Shown: positions 34,638 through 43,209 of the stretch, in pieces
How the letters are laid out: each line of letters begins with the position of its first letter
Numbering within the stretch: position 1 is the stretch's first letter
Origin: Streptomyces longwoodensis
GTDB taxonomy: Bacteria > Actinomycetota > Actinomycetes > Streptomycetales > Streptomycetaceae
Assembly: GCF_001514125.1 (NCBI RefSeq)
Contig: NZ_KQ948553.1
Span: 248,001-312,000 of the forward strand
Length of the DNA stretch: 64,000 bases
Reading direction: 5' to 3'
The notes under the pieces: generated by a model
Seen by the model: the letters and a program-made list of their open reading frames with translations, nothing else
Databases searched by the model: none
What the model was told of the DNA's origin: nothing
Position numbers and translations under genes: made by a program

Positions 34638-35146
34638 GGCCGGCTCCAGTCGCCGGACTTGCCGCCCGTCTTCTCCTCCACGCGCACGTCGGTGATGACC
34701 GCTCCCTTGTCGACCGCCTTGACCATGTCGATCACGGTGAGCGCGGCGACGGAGACCGCGGTGAGGGCCTCCATCTCGACGCCCGTGCGGTCCGTCGTGC
34801 GCACCGTCGCGGCGATCTCCACGGCGTCGTCCGCGACCGACAGGTCCAGTGTCACACCGGACAGGGCCAGGGGGTGGCACAGCGGGATCAGATCGGGCGT
34901 GCGCTTGGCGCCCAGGATGCCCGCGATGCGCGCGGTGGCCAGGGCGTCGCCCTTGGGCACGCCCCCGCCGCGCAGCAGCTCGACCACGCGGGGCGAGACG
35001 AGGACCCGGCCGCTCGCGCGGGCGGTGCGCGCGGTGACGTCCTTGGCGGACACGTCGACCATGCGGGCGGCGCCCGCCTCGTCGAGGTGCGTCAGTCGGT
35101 CCTGCGCTGGGGGTCCGGGGGCTTCCCCCCGGGATGGCACGGTCAT
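34634..35146 (-). CDS. moaC: Cyclic pyranopterin monophosphate synthase MoaC
   Basis: 170 aa. MoaC converts the MoaA product into cyclic pyranopterin monophosphate. Seen: [29 protein letters not shown] at the start, the catalytic [15 protein letters not shown] around residue 80, [25 protein letters not shown], and the terminal [11 protein letters not shown]. All family-conserved blocks are intact. ATG 35146 precedes a 15-residue N-terminal leader; 127 bp separate it from glp, and it is coupled to mog. Confidence 0.95.
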   Translation of the reverse strand: MTVPSRGEAPGPPAQDRLTHLDEAGAARMVDVSAKDVTARTARASGRVLVSPRVVELLRGGGVPKGDALATARIAGILGAKRTPDLIPLCHPLALSGVTLDLSVADDAVEIAATVRTTDRTGVEMEALTAVSVAALTVIDMVKAVDKGAVITDVRVEEKTGGKSGDWSRP

Positions 35147-35273
35147 GGTGTGTGGCGCTCCCGGTCCGGGCCCGTCGCGGTGCGGCGCACGGGCCTGCTG
35201 TGCGCGACACGGTACCCCCAAGTCCCAGGGCGCAACCGCCCAGGACCGCCCCGCGGACCGGTCCGCGCGGGGC

Positions 35274-36596
35274 TCAGCCGAGCAGGACGACCTCGACCTC
35301 GGCGCCCGGCTCGACGGACTCGACGTCCTCGGGGACGACGATCAGCGCGTCGGCGTGCGCGAGGGCCGCGACCAGGTGCGATCCGGCGCCACCGACCGGG
35401 CGGACGGCGCCGTCGGCGTAGCTGCCCCGCAGGAACTGGCGGCGTCCCCGGGGCGAGGTCAGCGGGCGGTCGGCGGTGAGCGTCGCGCGCGTGGTGGGCC
35501 GGTGGACGTCGGTGAGGCCCATCAGGGTGCGGATGGCGGGGCGGACGAACAGCTCGAAGGAGACGTACGACGACACCGGGTTGCCCGGGAGCGCCAGCAG
35601 CGGGATGTGGTCGGGGCCGAGGGTGCCGAAGCCCTGCGGCTTGCCGGGCTGCATGGCGAGCTTGCGGAACTCGACGCCGCTGCCGGGCTCGTCCTCGTCG
35701 CCGACGTGCGCCAGGGCCTCCTTGACGACGTCGTACGCGCCGACGCTGACGCCGCCCGTGGTGACCATGAGGTCGGCGCGGACCAGCTGGTCGTCGACGG
35801 TGGAGCGCAGGGTGTCGGCGTCGTCGACGACGGCGCCCACGCGGTAGGCGATGGCGCCGGCGTCCCGCGCGGCCGCGGTGAGGGCGAAGCTGTTGGAGTC
35901 GTAGATCTGGCCGTCGGCCAGTTGCTCACCGGGCTGGACGAGTTCACTGCCGGTGGACAGCACCACCACGCGGGGGCGCGGGCGCACGCGGACCGTGCCG
36001 CGGCCGATCGCGGCGAGCAGAGCGATCTGCGGCGGGCCGAGGACGGTGCCCGCCTCCAGCGCGCGGTCCCCGGCGCGGACGTCGCTGCCCTGCGCGCGCA
36101 CGTGGGCGCGTGCCTCGGCCGGCCGGTGCACGCGCACGTGCCCGGTGGCGCCCTCGGGGGCGAGGCTGCGGGCGCGCATGCCGTCCACGGGGCCCTCGCC
36201 GAGCCCCCCGTCGGTCCACTCCACGGGGACGACGGCCTCGGCGCCCGGGGGCAGCGGGGCGCCGGTCATGATGCGGGCGGCCTGGCCCGGCCCCACCTGG
36301 AGCAGGCCGGGCTGTCCGGCCGCGACGTCGCCGACGACCTCCAGGGCCGCCGGGAACTCCTCGCTCGCGCCCGCGACGTCGGCGACCCGGACCGCGTAGC
36401 CGTCCATGGAGCTGTTGTCGAACGGCGGCAGGGACACCGGCACCGTGACGTCCTCGACCAGGACGCAGCCCTGGGCGTCGAGGAGGTGCAGCTCGATGGG
36501 CTCCAACGGGCGGATCGCGGTGAGGACGTCCTCCAGGTGCTCGTCCACCGACCACAGGCGGTCCTGGCCGGGGGAGTGGGGCGCGGCGGTGCTCAA
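35274..36596 (-). CDS. glp: Gephyrin-like molybdotransferase Glp (MoeA family)
   Basis: 440 aa MoeA-type protein. Domains: N-terminal MoeA_N with [14 protein letters not shown] (around residue 58), MoCF domain with [17 protein letters not shown] (around 220) and [19 protein letters not shown] (around 280), [17 protein letters not shown], then MoeA_C. In corynebacteria a homologue of this class has been repurposed as the FtsZ-binding divisome protein Glp (from memory); whether this one keeps Moco activity, divisome activity or both cannot be read from sequence. TTG 36596 is 5 bp after the galU stop, with GAGGAG inside galU. Confidence 0.9.
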   Translation of the reverse strand: MSTAAPHSPGQDRLWSVDEHLEDVLTAIRPLEPIELHLLDAQGCVLVEDVTVPVSLPPFDNSSMDGYAVRVADVAGASEEFPAALEVVGDVAAGQPGLLQVGPGQAARIMTGAPLPPGAEAVVPVEWTDGGLGEGPVDGMRARSLAPEGATGHVRVHRPAEARAHVRAQGSDVRAGDRALEAGTVLGPPQIALLAAIGRGTVRVRPRPRVVVLSTGSELVQPGEQLADGQIYDSNSFALTAAARDAGAIAYRVGAVVDDADTLRSTVDDQLVRADLMVTTGGVSVGAYDVVKEALAHVGDEDEPGSGVEFRKLAMQPGKPQGFGTLGPDHIPLLALPGNPVSSYVSFELFVRPAIRTLMGLTDVHRPTTRATLTADRPLTSPRGRRQFLRGSYADGAVRPVGGAGSHLVAALAHADALIVVPEDVESVEPGAEVEVVLLG

Positions 36597-36601
36597 CGTG
36601 G

Positions 36602-37504
36602 TTACAACTCCTCGGTGACGTAACTGCGAAGCCAGGACCGGAAGTCCGGACCCAGATCTTCACGTTCGCACGCGAGTCTGACAATGGCACGCAGATAGTC
36701 GCCCCGGTCGCCGGTGTCGTAGCGGCGGCCCTTGAAGACGACGCCGTGCACCGGGCCGCCGACCTTCTCGTCCGCGGCGAGCTGCTGGAGGGCGTCGGTG
36801 AGCTGGATCTCGCCGCCGCGGCCGGGCTCGGTCGTGCGCAGTATGCCGAAGATGCTGGGGCCGAGGACGTAGCGGCCGATGATGGCGTAGCTGGAGGGGG
36901 CGTCCGCCCGGTCCGGCTTCTCGACCAGGCCGGTCACCTTGACGACGTCGGCCTCGCCGGTGCCCTCCACCGCCGCGCACCCGTAGAGGTGGATCTGCTC
37001 GGGGGCGACCTCCATGAGGGCGACGACGCTGCCGCCGTGCTGCTCCTGCACCTCGATCATCCGCTGGAGCAGCGGGTCGCGGGGGTCGATCAGATCGTCG
37101 CCCAGCAGGACGGCGAAGGGCTCCTGGCCGACGTGCGGGGCCGCGCAGAGCACCGCGTGGCCGAGGCCCTTGGGGTCGCCCTGGCGCACGTAGTGCATGG
37201 TCGCGAGGTCACTGGACTGACGGACCTTGGCGAGCCGGCCGGCGTCGCCCTTCTTCTCCAGAGCCGACTCGAGCTCGTAGTTGCGGTCGAAGTGGTCCTC
37301 CAGGGGGCGCTTGTTGCGACCCGTGACCATGAGGACGTCGTCGAGGCCGGCGGCGACGGCCTCCTCGACCACGTACTGGATCGCCGGCTTGTCGACGACC
37401 GGCAGCATTTCCTTGGGAGTGGCCTTCGTCGCCGGGAGGAACCGGGTGCCGAGACCTGCTGCGGGGATGACAGCCTTGCTGATCCGTGGGTGCGACTGAG
37501 TCAT
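36602..37504 (-). CDS. galU: UTP--glucose-1-phosphate uridylyltransferase
   Basis: 300 aa. Makes UDP-glucose from UTP and glucose-1-phosphate for cell-wall glycans and trehalose. Seen: nucleotidyl-transferase signature IPAAGLGTRFLPATKATPKEMLPVVDKP (in order near 10-37), catalytic-site VLLGDDLID, LVEKP and GRGGEIQLTDAL. Complete. ATG 37504 has TAGGGT 7 bases upstream (leaderless type); a GTG three codons earlier would cut into it. First gene of the galU-glp-moaC-mog-GNAT-sepX block. Confidence 0.95.
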   Translation of the reverse strand: MTQSHPRISKAVIPAAGLGTRFLPATKATPKEMLPVVDKPAIQYVVEEAVAAGLDDVLMVTGRNKRPLEDHFDRNYELESALEKKGDAGRLAKVRQSSDLATMHYVRQGDPKGLGHAVLCAAPHVGQEPFAVLLGDDLIDPRDPLLQRMIEVQEQHGGSVVALMEVAPEQIHLYGCAAVEGTGEADVVKVTGLVEKPDRADAPSSYAIIGRYVLGPSIFGILRTTEPGRGGEIQLTDALQQLAADEKVGGPVHGVVFKGRRYDTGDRGDYLRAIVRLACEREDLGPDFRSWLRSYVTEEL

Positions 37505-37527
37505 GGGCGCCACCCTATCCGGTGCGT

Positions 37528-37571
37528 TTGAGAGGAATCTGTAGCTCCGGTTAATAGATGTTCATATGAAC
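37528..37571 (+). promoter_or_regulatory. Cyclo-ligase promoter with a 12-bp palindrome at the start site
   Basis: TTGAGA (37528-37533), 18 bases, then TAATAG (37552-37557) is a reasonable promoter. GTTCATATGAAC (37560-37571) is a perfect palindrome sitting on the expected transcription start, followed by more GAAC repeats. AT-rich for this genome, hence a plausible operator. Confidence 0.5.
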
Positions 37572-37598
37572 TGATTCGAACAGAACGGGAGCGTACGC

Positions 37599-38222
37599 GT
37601 GCATCATCACGGCACAGGCGGGGCCGAGTCTGACAAGCGGATGTTGCGGCGGGAGTTCCTCGCGGTGAGGAACACGTTGACGGCCGATGACGTGCGCGAG
37701 TCAGCCCTGGCGCTCGCCGGGCACGCCCTGGAACTACCCGAGTTGGCGCACGCGCACACGGTCGCGGCGTACGTCTCCGTGGGCACCGAGCCCGGCACCC
37801 TCGCGCTGCTGGACGCGCTGCGCGCGCGGGGCGCCCGCGTGCTGTTGCCCGCCCTGCTGCCCGACAACGACCTCGACTGGGGCGCCTACGCGGGCGAGGG
37901 CTCCCTCGCGCGCGTGCAACACGGCGGCAGGATGGCCCTCTTCGAGCCGACCGGCGCCCGGCTCGGCCCGGACGCCGTGACGGAGGCCGACGTGGTGCTG
38001 CTGCCCGGCCTGGCGGCCGACGCGCGCGGCATGCGGCTGGGCCGCGGCGGAGGCTCGTACGACCGGGTGCTGGCCCGGCTGGAGCACGCGGGCGCACGTC
38101 CCGCGCTGGTGGTCCTCCTGTACGACACGGAGGTCGTCGCCCGCGTCCCGGCCGAGCCGCACGACCGCCCGGTGCACGCGGTGGTGACCCCGTCGGGCGT
38201 CCGCCGCTTCGACCACCCCTGA
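37599..38222 (+). CDS. 5-formyltetrahydrofolate cyclo-ligase
   Basis: 207 aa. ATP-dependent conversion of 5-formyl-THF to 5,10-methenyl-THF (MTHFS). Seen: KRMLRREFLAVRN near residue 13, the folate-binding AAYVSVGTEPGT, VVLLPGLAADARGMRLGRGGGSYDRVLARL with the family's catalytic GxGxGxYD-like loop around residues 145-155, and a typical C-terminus (VHAVVTPSGVRRF). GTG 37599 has GGGAG 8 bases upstream. Its stop abuts the 78-bp palindrome. Divergent from galU. Confidence 0.94.
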   Translation: MHHHGTGGAESDKRMLRREFLAVRNTLTADDVRESALALAGHALELPELAHAHTVAAYVSVGTEPGTLALLDALRARGARVLLPALLPDNDLDWGAYAGEGSLARVQHGGRMALFEPTGARLGPDAVTEADVVLLPGLAADARGMRLGRGGGSYDRVLARLEHAGARPALVVLLYDTEVVARVPAEPHDRPVHAVVTPSGVRRFDHP

Positions 38223-38300
38223 GACCCGCGGCGGTAACTGAGCGAAGGGGCCCTCCACGCGCGCGTGGAGGGCCCCTTCGCTCAGTTACCGCCGCGGGTC
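38223..38300. terminator. Perfect 78-bp palindrome between convergent genes
   Basis: Two 39-bp arms, no spacer, no mismatch: the left arm starts GACCCGCGGCGG right after the cyclo-ligase stop and the centre is CACGCG|CGCGTG at 38261/38262. The right arm ends inside the stop codon of the penicillin acylase gene. As RNA it makes a very stable hairpin on either strand, so it is the shared bidirectional terminator. Confidence 0.93.
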
Positions 38301-41130
38301 ACGGCTTGAGGACGAGGGTGTCCCTGGTGCTCTTGTCGACGGCCTTCTCGCCGAACGCCCAGTCGAGCAGCTCCCCGTCGGCCCACTTGCCCGTCTGGTC
38401 GGTGTAGTGGGCGCTGAAGGCGTGCCCGGACGCCCCGGTGAGGTTGATCCACTTCGACTTGTCCAGGTCGTCGAGGTTGACGACCATCCGCATCGACGGC
38501 ACCCAGACGACGCCGTAGCCGCCCGCCGCGTTCCAGCCGGTCGCGTCGACCGCGGCCTCGCCGCCGCCGAGCTTCCAGGGGCCCCGGTTGAGGACGCGCC
38601 GGACGAAGGACGGGCCGCTGGTGCCGAGGGTCTGGTTCTTCAGGAACAGGCGGTGCAGCCGGCCCCAGCTCCAGGTGTCGATGTCCTTGCCGAGCTTGGC
38701 GGTCAGCTCCCAGCGGGCGTCGACCATGGCCCGCTTGAACAGCTCGTCCCGGTTCGTGGCGCCGTCGCGGGTGCCCGACTTGGGCGTGGTCCACCAGTCG
38801 CTGTCCGGCTTGTCCATCAGCGTGCGGACCACCTGGAACCAGCGGTCCCCGCCGTCCGGCTGCGCCTGGTCGGCGGCGCGCTGGCCGCACTCGCGCACCT
38901 TCTGGGTGCGGTCCACGGGACCGGTGCTGTTGACCGGGTCGACCCACAGGCACTGGCCCTCCACCCGCAGCTCCTTGGGCAGCTTGTTGCCGAAGGCGAG
39001 CTTGAGGATGTTGCGCCAGACCGCGTTGAAGTAGGCGGCGGCCGCCGAGTCGGCGTCCTGGGTGTAGCCCCAGCCCTGGAGCAGCTTCTGCGCCTCGCGG
39101 ACGTCCGGGTCGTCCACGTTGATCTTCAGCAGCACGGGCACCAGCAGCTTGGCGATCTCGCTGTCGTTGTCCGTCTGCATCTGACGCATGTCGTCGGTGG
39201 AGATCTTGCCGCCGCCCTTGATCTTGGACTTGATCAGGTCGGTGATGCGCTGGCTGCGGGTGCCGTAGCCCCAGTCCGTAGTGAGGGTGTAGGGGTACTT
39301 GTCCTCGTCGACGACGGCCTGGTTGGCGGTCACGATGTAGCCGCGGCTGGGGTTGAACTCGTAGGGCAGCTCGTCGAACTCGATGGAGCCGGTCCAGCGG
39401 TACTTCGGCTTCCAGCCCGGCGCCGGGACGGAGCCGTCGACGCCCTTCGCGCGCGTGGGGATCTTCCCGGGCAGCTGGTAGCCGATGTTGCCCTTCGTGT
39501 CGGCGTAGACCAGGTTCTGCGAGGGGACGTCGAACTTCTTGGCCGCGGCCCGGAAGCCCTCCCAGTCCTTCGCCCTGTCCATGGCGAAGACGGCGTCCAT
39601 GGTGGTGCCCGGCTCCAGCGCGGTCCACTTCAGGGCCACCGCGTAGCCGTCCGCGCGGTCGGGGGCATCGGTGTCGACGGTGGCCTTCTTGCCGACCTTC
39701 AGCAGCTCGTCGTCACGGTCGGACAGCAGCGGCATCCCGTCGGCGGTCTGGCGCACGACGATCTTCCTCGCGGTGCCGCCGGCGACCTTGATGGTCTCCT
39801 CGCGCGTGACGAAGGGCCGGACCTTGTCGTCGTACAGGTAGCCGTCGCCCGTGACCTTCTCCAGGTAGAGGTCGGTGACGTCCACGCCGGAGTTCGTCAT
39901 GCCCCAGGCGATGTCCTGGTTGTGGCCGATGACCACGCCGGGCATCCCGGCGAACGTGTAGCCGGTGACGTCGTACTGGCACGTGCTGGAGACGCTGCGG
40001 CAGTGCAGGCCCATCTGGTACCAGACGGACGGCAGCGAGGCCGACAGGTGCGGGTCGTTGGCCAGCAGCGGCTTGCCGGTGATCGTGTGGTCCCCGGACA
40101 CGACCCAGGAGTTGGAGCCGATGCCGTTGCCGTTCACGCCGACGGCGGTCGGCAGGTCGTCCAGGACGTCGGACAGGCCCGAGAGCTGCCCCTGCAGGGC
40201 CGAGCCCTCGGTGCCGCCGGAGGAGCCCGTGCCGCCGGACGAGCCGGTGCCGTCCCCGGAGCCGGTGCCGTCCCCGGAGCCAGTGCCGCCCGACGAGCCC
40301 GTGCCCCCCGTGGACGTGCCGTCGGACGAGCCCGAGTCGTTCTTCGACTCGAACGTTCCGGTCAGCTCGTCGTACTGGCCCTGCTGGACGATGGCCCGGT
40401 TGCGGCTGTACGGGTACTGCGGGTAGAGGTCGGCGATCTGCTGCGGGCCGAGGCGGCTGGTCATCAGCGCGCGGTCGATCTCGTCCTGCATGTTGCCGCG
40501 CAGGTCCCACGCCATCGCCTTCAGCCAGGAGACCGAGTCGACCGGGGTCCACTTCGACGGCTTGTAGTCGTTGGTGAAGCCCAGTGCCGCGTACTCCAGG
40601 GAGATGTCCTTGCCGTCCTTGCCGTCGAGGTAGGCGTTGACGCCCTCGGCATAGGCCCGCAGGTACTTCTTCGTGGCGGCGGACAGCTCGCTGTCGTACT
40701 CCTTCTGGGCGATCCGGTCCCAGCCCAGGGTGCGCAGGAACTCGTCGTTCTTCACCTGGCTCTTGCCGAACATCTCCGACAGGCGCCCGGAGGTCATGTG
40801 GCGGCGGACGTCCATCTCGTAGAACCGGTCCTGCGCCTGGACGTAGCCCTGCGCCTTGAACAGGTCCTCGTCGGAGGAGGCGTAGATCTGCGGGATGCCG
40901 TAGCCGTCCCGCTTCACGTCGACCGGGCCGGACAGGCCGGGGAGCGTGATCGAACCCTTGGTCTGCGGGAAGGAGGCGCGCACGGTGCTGATGGACCAGT
41001 AGGCACCGAAAGCGATGCCGCCGACGAGGGCCAGCACCAGCACAAGCACGATCAAACGGGCTTTGCGCCCCTTCTTCCTGCCGGACTTGCCGGGCTTGTC
41101 ACCCGTTGTGGCGGTGGTGTTGGGGGGCAT
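38299..41130 (-). CDS. Penicillin acylase family protein (Ntn hydrolase)
   Basis: 943 aa. One N-terminal transmembrane/signal anchor (about 25-50) exports the protein. Penicillin-amidase fold: FKAQGYVQAQDRFYEMDVRRHMTSGRLSEMFG in the alpha chain, then the autocatalytic site GIG-SNSW with N-terminal nucleophile Ser339 of the beta chain, LANDPHLS, and GMPGVVIGHNQDIAWGMTNSGVD. A Gly/Ser/Thr/Asp-rich linker (about residues 271-307), encoded by 18-bp repeats, lies in the spacer just before the nucleophile. Substrate is likely an acylated small molecule (beta-lactam, homoserine lactone or similar). ATG 41130 has AAGGA upstream. Confidence 0.93.
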   Translation of the reverse strand: MPPNTTATTGDKPGKSGRKKGRKARLIVLVLVLALVGGIAFGAYWSISTVRASFPQTKGSITLPGLSGPVDVKRDGYGIPQIYASSDEDLFKAQGYVQAQDRFYEMDVRRHMTSGRLSEMFGKSQVKNDEFLRTLGWDRIAQKEYDSELSAATKKYLRAYAEGVNAYLDGKDGKDISLEYAALGFTNDYKPSKWTPVDSVSWLKAMAWDLRGNMQDEIDRALMTSRLGPQQIADLYPQYPYSRNRAIVQQGQYDELTGTFESKNDSGSSDGTSTGGTGSSGGTGSGDGTGSGDGTGSSGGTGSSGGTEGSALQGQLSGLSDVLDDLPTAVGVNGNGIGSNSWVVSGDHTITGKPLLANDPHLSASLPSVWYQMGLHCRSVSSTCQYDVTGYTFAGMPGVVIGHNQDIAWGMTNSGVDVTDLYLEKVTGDGYLYDDKVRPFVTREETIKVAGGTARKIVVRQTADGMPLLSDRDDELLKVGKKATVDTDAPDRADGYAVALKWTALEPGTTMDAVFAMDRAKDWEGFRAAAKKFDVPSQNLVYADTKGNIGYQLPGKIPTRAKGVDGSVPAPGWKPKYRWTGSIEFDELPYEFNPSRGYIVTANQAVVDEDKYPYTLTTDWGYGTRSQRITDLIKSKIKGGGKISTDDMRQMQTDNDSEIAKLLVPVLLKINVDDPDVREAQKLLQGWGYTQDADSAAAAYFNAVWRNILKLAFGNKLPKELRVEGQCLWVDPVNSTGPVDRTQKVRECGQRAADQAQPDGGDRWFQVVRTLMDKPDSDWWTTPKSGTRDGATNRDELFKRAMVDARWELTAKLGKDIDTWSWGRLHRLFLKNQTLGTSGPSFVRRVLNRGPWKLGGGEAAVDATGWNAAGGYGVVWVPSMRMVVNLDDLDKSKWINLTGASGHAFSAHYTDQTGKWADGELLDWAFGEKAVDKSTRDTLVLKP
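40211..40318. repeat. 18-bp tandem repeats encoding the acylase Gly/Ser linker
   Basis: Five complete units and a partial one (type GTGCCGCCGGAGGAGCCC) read as GTGSSG / GTGSGD hexapeptides on the minus strand. Unit length keeps frame, so linker length can vary between strains. Confidence 0.8.
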
Positions 41131-41401
41131 CGCTGTCCTTGCTGTCCTAACGCGAGCGGCAGGTCGGGCTGTGACTTCGAATGAGCGCTGGAGCAACCAT
41201 AGGCGCAGGGCCCCGTGGCACTTGACGCGGAGTCGGCAACCAGCGCGCAAGGACGTTCGATCACGCCCCGGCGAGCGTCAAGAAATCGTCAAGAGTTAGG
41301 TAAGGTAATGAAGTAGTCGGGTGCGGGGGCGCGTCACTTCGTGTCCGATGGACGAGTGCGTCGGCGCGTCACGCGCGTGCGCCAGGGAAAGGGAACCGCC
41401 G

Positions 41402-42925
41402 CTGACTGTTCACCACCTCAACCAGCTCCTGCTCGTCTGCTCGATCGTCCTGCTCGTCGCCGTCGCAGCGGTCCGGATCTCCTCGCGCAGCGGGCTCCCC
41501 AGCCTGCTCGTGTACCTCGGCATCGGCGTCCTCATGGGCCAGGACGGCATCGGCGACATCCGCTTCGACAACGCCGAACTCACCCAGGTCATCGGCTACG
41601 CCGCCCTGGTCGTGATCCTCGCCGAGGGCGGTCTCGGCACGAAGTGGACGCAGATCCGGCCGGCGCTCCCGGCCGCCTCCGCGCTGGCGCTGGTGGGGGT
41701 CGCGGTGAGCGTCGGGGTCACCGCGGCCGGCGCGCACTACCTGGTCGGGCTGGAGTGGCGGCAGGCGCTCATCATCGGCGCCGTGGTCTCCTCCACCGAC
41801 GCCGCGGCCGTCTTCTCGGTGCTGCGCCGGATCCCCCTCCCCGCGCTCGTGACGGGCACCCTGGAGGCCGAGTCCGGCTTCAACGACGCCCCCGTGGTCA
41901 TCCTGGTCGTCGCCTTCTCCCGGACCGGGCCCGTCGAGCACTGGTACGTGCTGATCGGCGAGATAGCGCTGGAGCTGGTCATCGGCGCCGCCATCGGGCT
42001 CGCCGTCGGCTGGGCGGGCGCCTGGGGCCTGCGCCACGTCGCCCTGCCCGCCTCCGGCCTCTACCCGATCGCCGTGCTGGCCATCGCGGTCGCCGCCTAC
42101 GCCGGCGGCGCGCTGGCCCACGGCAGCGGCTTCCTCGGCGTGTACCTGGCCTCGATGGTGCTGGGCAACGCGAAGCTGCCGCACTGGCCGGCCACGCGCG
42201 GGTTCGCCGACGGGCTCGGCTGGATCGCCCAGATCGGCATGTTCGTGCTGCTCGGCCTGCTGGTCACCCCGCACGAACTGGGCGACGACGTGGTGCCCGC
42301 GCTGCTCATCGGGCTGGTGCTCACCATGGTGGCGCGGCCGCTGAGCGTCGTGCTGTGCCTGACGCCGTTCCGGGTGCCCTGGCAGGAGCAGGCGCTGATG
42401 TCGTGGGCCGGGCTGCGCGGCGCCGTGCCCATCATCCTGGCGACCATCCCCATGGTCAGCGGCATCGAGGGCAGCCTCCGCGTGTTCAACATCGTGTTCG
42501 TCCTGGTCGTCGTCTACACCCTCGTCCAGGGCCCGACGCTGCCCTGGCTCGCCCGCACGCTCGAGCTGGGCGACGAGTCCGAGGCCACCGACCTCGGCAT
42601 CGAGTCGGCGCCGCTGGAGCGGCTGCGCGGGCACCTGCTGTCGGTCGTCGTCCCGAAGGGTTCCCGGATGCACGGCGTCGAGATCAACGAGCTGCGGCTG
42701 CCGGCCGGGGCCGCGGTCACCCTCGTCGTCCGCGAGGGGACGTCGTTCGTGCCGGCGCCCACGACCGTCCTGCGCCGGGGCGACGAACTGCTCGTGGTGG
42801 CCACCGACCCGGTGCGCGACGCGGCCGAGGCGCGCCTGCGCGCGGTGGGCCGCGGCGGCAAGCTGGCCGGGTGGCTGGGCACGGGCGGCCGGGGCGGCGG
42901 GGAGGGCCGGACGGCGCACGGCTGA
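41402..42925 (+). CDS. Potassium/proton antiporter (CvrA/NhaP2-like, CPA1) with TrkA-C domain
   Basis: Twelve to thirteen helices (about 1-400) of the CPA1 antiporter fold: GIGVLMGQDGIG, VVSSTDAAAVFSVLRR (cation site with the STDA pattern) and GLRGAVPIILATIPM, followed by a cytoplasmic TrkA-C/RCK_C domain (about 420-500: VVPKGSRMHGVEINELRLPAG) that regulates by nucleotide. CTG 41402 (LTVHHLNQLLL) is chosen because AGGGAAAGGGA lies just upstream and family proteins begin here; ATG 41348 is an in-frame alternative adding 18 polar residues without a ribosome-binding site. Confidence 0.88.
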   Translation: MTVHHLNQLLLVCSIVLLVAVAAVRISSRSGLPSLLVYLGIGVLMGQDGIGDIRFDNAELTQVIGYAALVVILAEGGLGTKWTQIRPALPAASALALVGVAVSVGVTAAGAHYLVGLEWRQALIIGAVVSSTDAAAVFSVLRRIPLPALVTGTLEAESGFNDAPVVILVVAFSRTGPVEHWYVLIGEIALELVIGAAIGLAVGWAGAWGLRHVALPASGLYPIAVLAIAVAAYAGGALAHGSGFLGVYLASMVLGNAKLPHWPATRGFADGLGWIAQIGMFVLLGLLVTPHELGDDVVPALLIGLVLTMVARPLSVVLCLTPFRVPWQEQALMSWAGLRGAVPIILATIPMVSGIEGSLRVFNIVFVLVVVYTLVQGPTLPWLARTLELGDESEATDLGIESAPLERLRGHLLSVVVPKGSRMHGVEINELRLPAGAAVTLVVREGTSFVPAPTTVLRRGDELLVVATDPVRDAAEARLRAVGRGGKLAGWLGTGGRGGGEGRTAHG

Positions 42926-43209
42926 TGTGTTTCGTGTGCGTTTCGACCTGTTCACCGCTCTGCCGATCACAGGTGAACGCGCGCGTGGTGCTCGTTTTCA
43001 CAGCCCTGACCAGGTCCGGCCCCGGTATCATGAAGGCGCACCTTGATCGGACCAACTCTGCCTGACGCAGAGCTGGCGCGACCGTATGGCGGCCGGACAG
43101 CCCTTCCGCGGCGACCCACCGGTATCTACCGCAGTACGCGCAAGAGGACAGCTCTCGGCGCGCCCTGGTGCCAGGGGACGCGCTACCAGGCGGCAGAAAG
43201 GCACGGGCC
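42926..43209 (+). promoter_or_regulatory. Intergenic leader of the MFS gene
   Basis: 284 bp without a convincing gene. TATCAT at 43026-43031 is a likely -10, giving a 5' leader of about 170 nt. It contains a small hairpin CTCTGC-CTGAC-GCAGAG (43056-43072). An 11-codon ORF (43030-43065) overlaps the -10 and is probably not transcribed. No known riboswitch fold recognised. Confidence 0.4.

Noticed and set aside
37560-37571. GTTCATATGAAC as a LexA SOS box
   Set aside because: The SOS box is GAAC-N4-GTTC; here the half sites are in the opposite order.
41294-41312. TTAGGTAAGGTAATGAAG resembles an iron box (DmdR/IdeR)
   Set aside because: Only the left half matches TTAGGTTAGGCTAACCTAA; the right half does not, and neither neighbour is an iron gene.
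43030-43065. 11-codon upstream ORF as a regulatory leader peptide of the MFS gene
   Set aside because: Its ATG overlaps the probable -10 hexamer TATCAT, so it would not be in the transcript.
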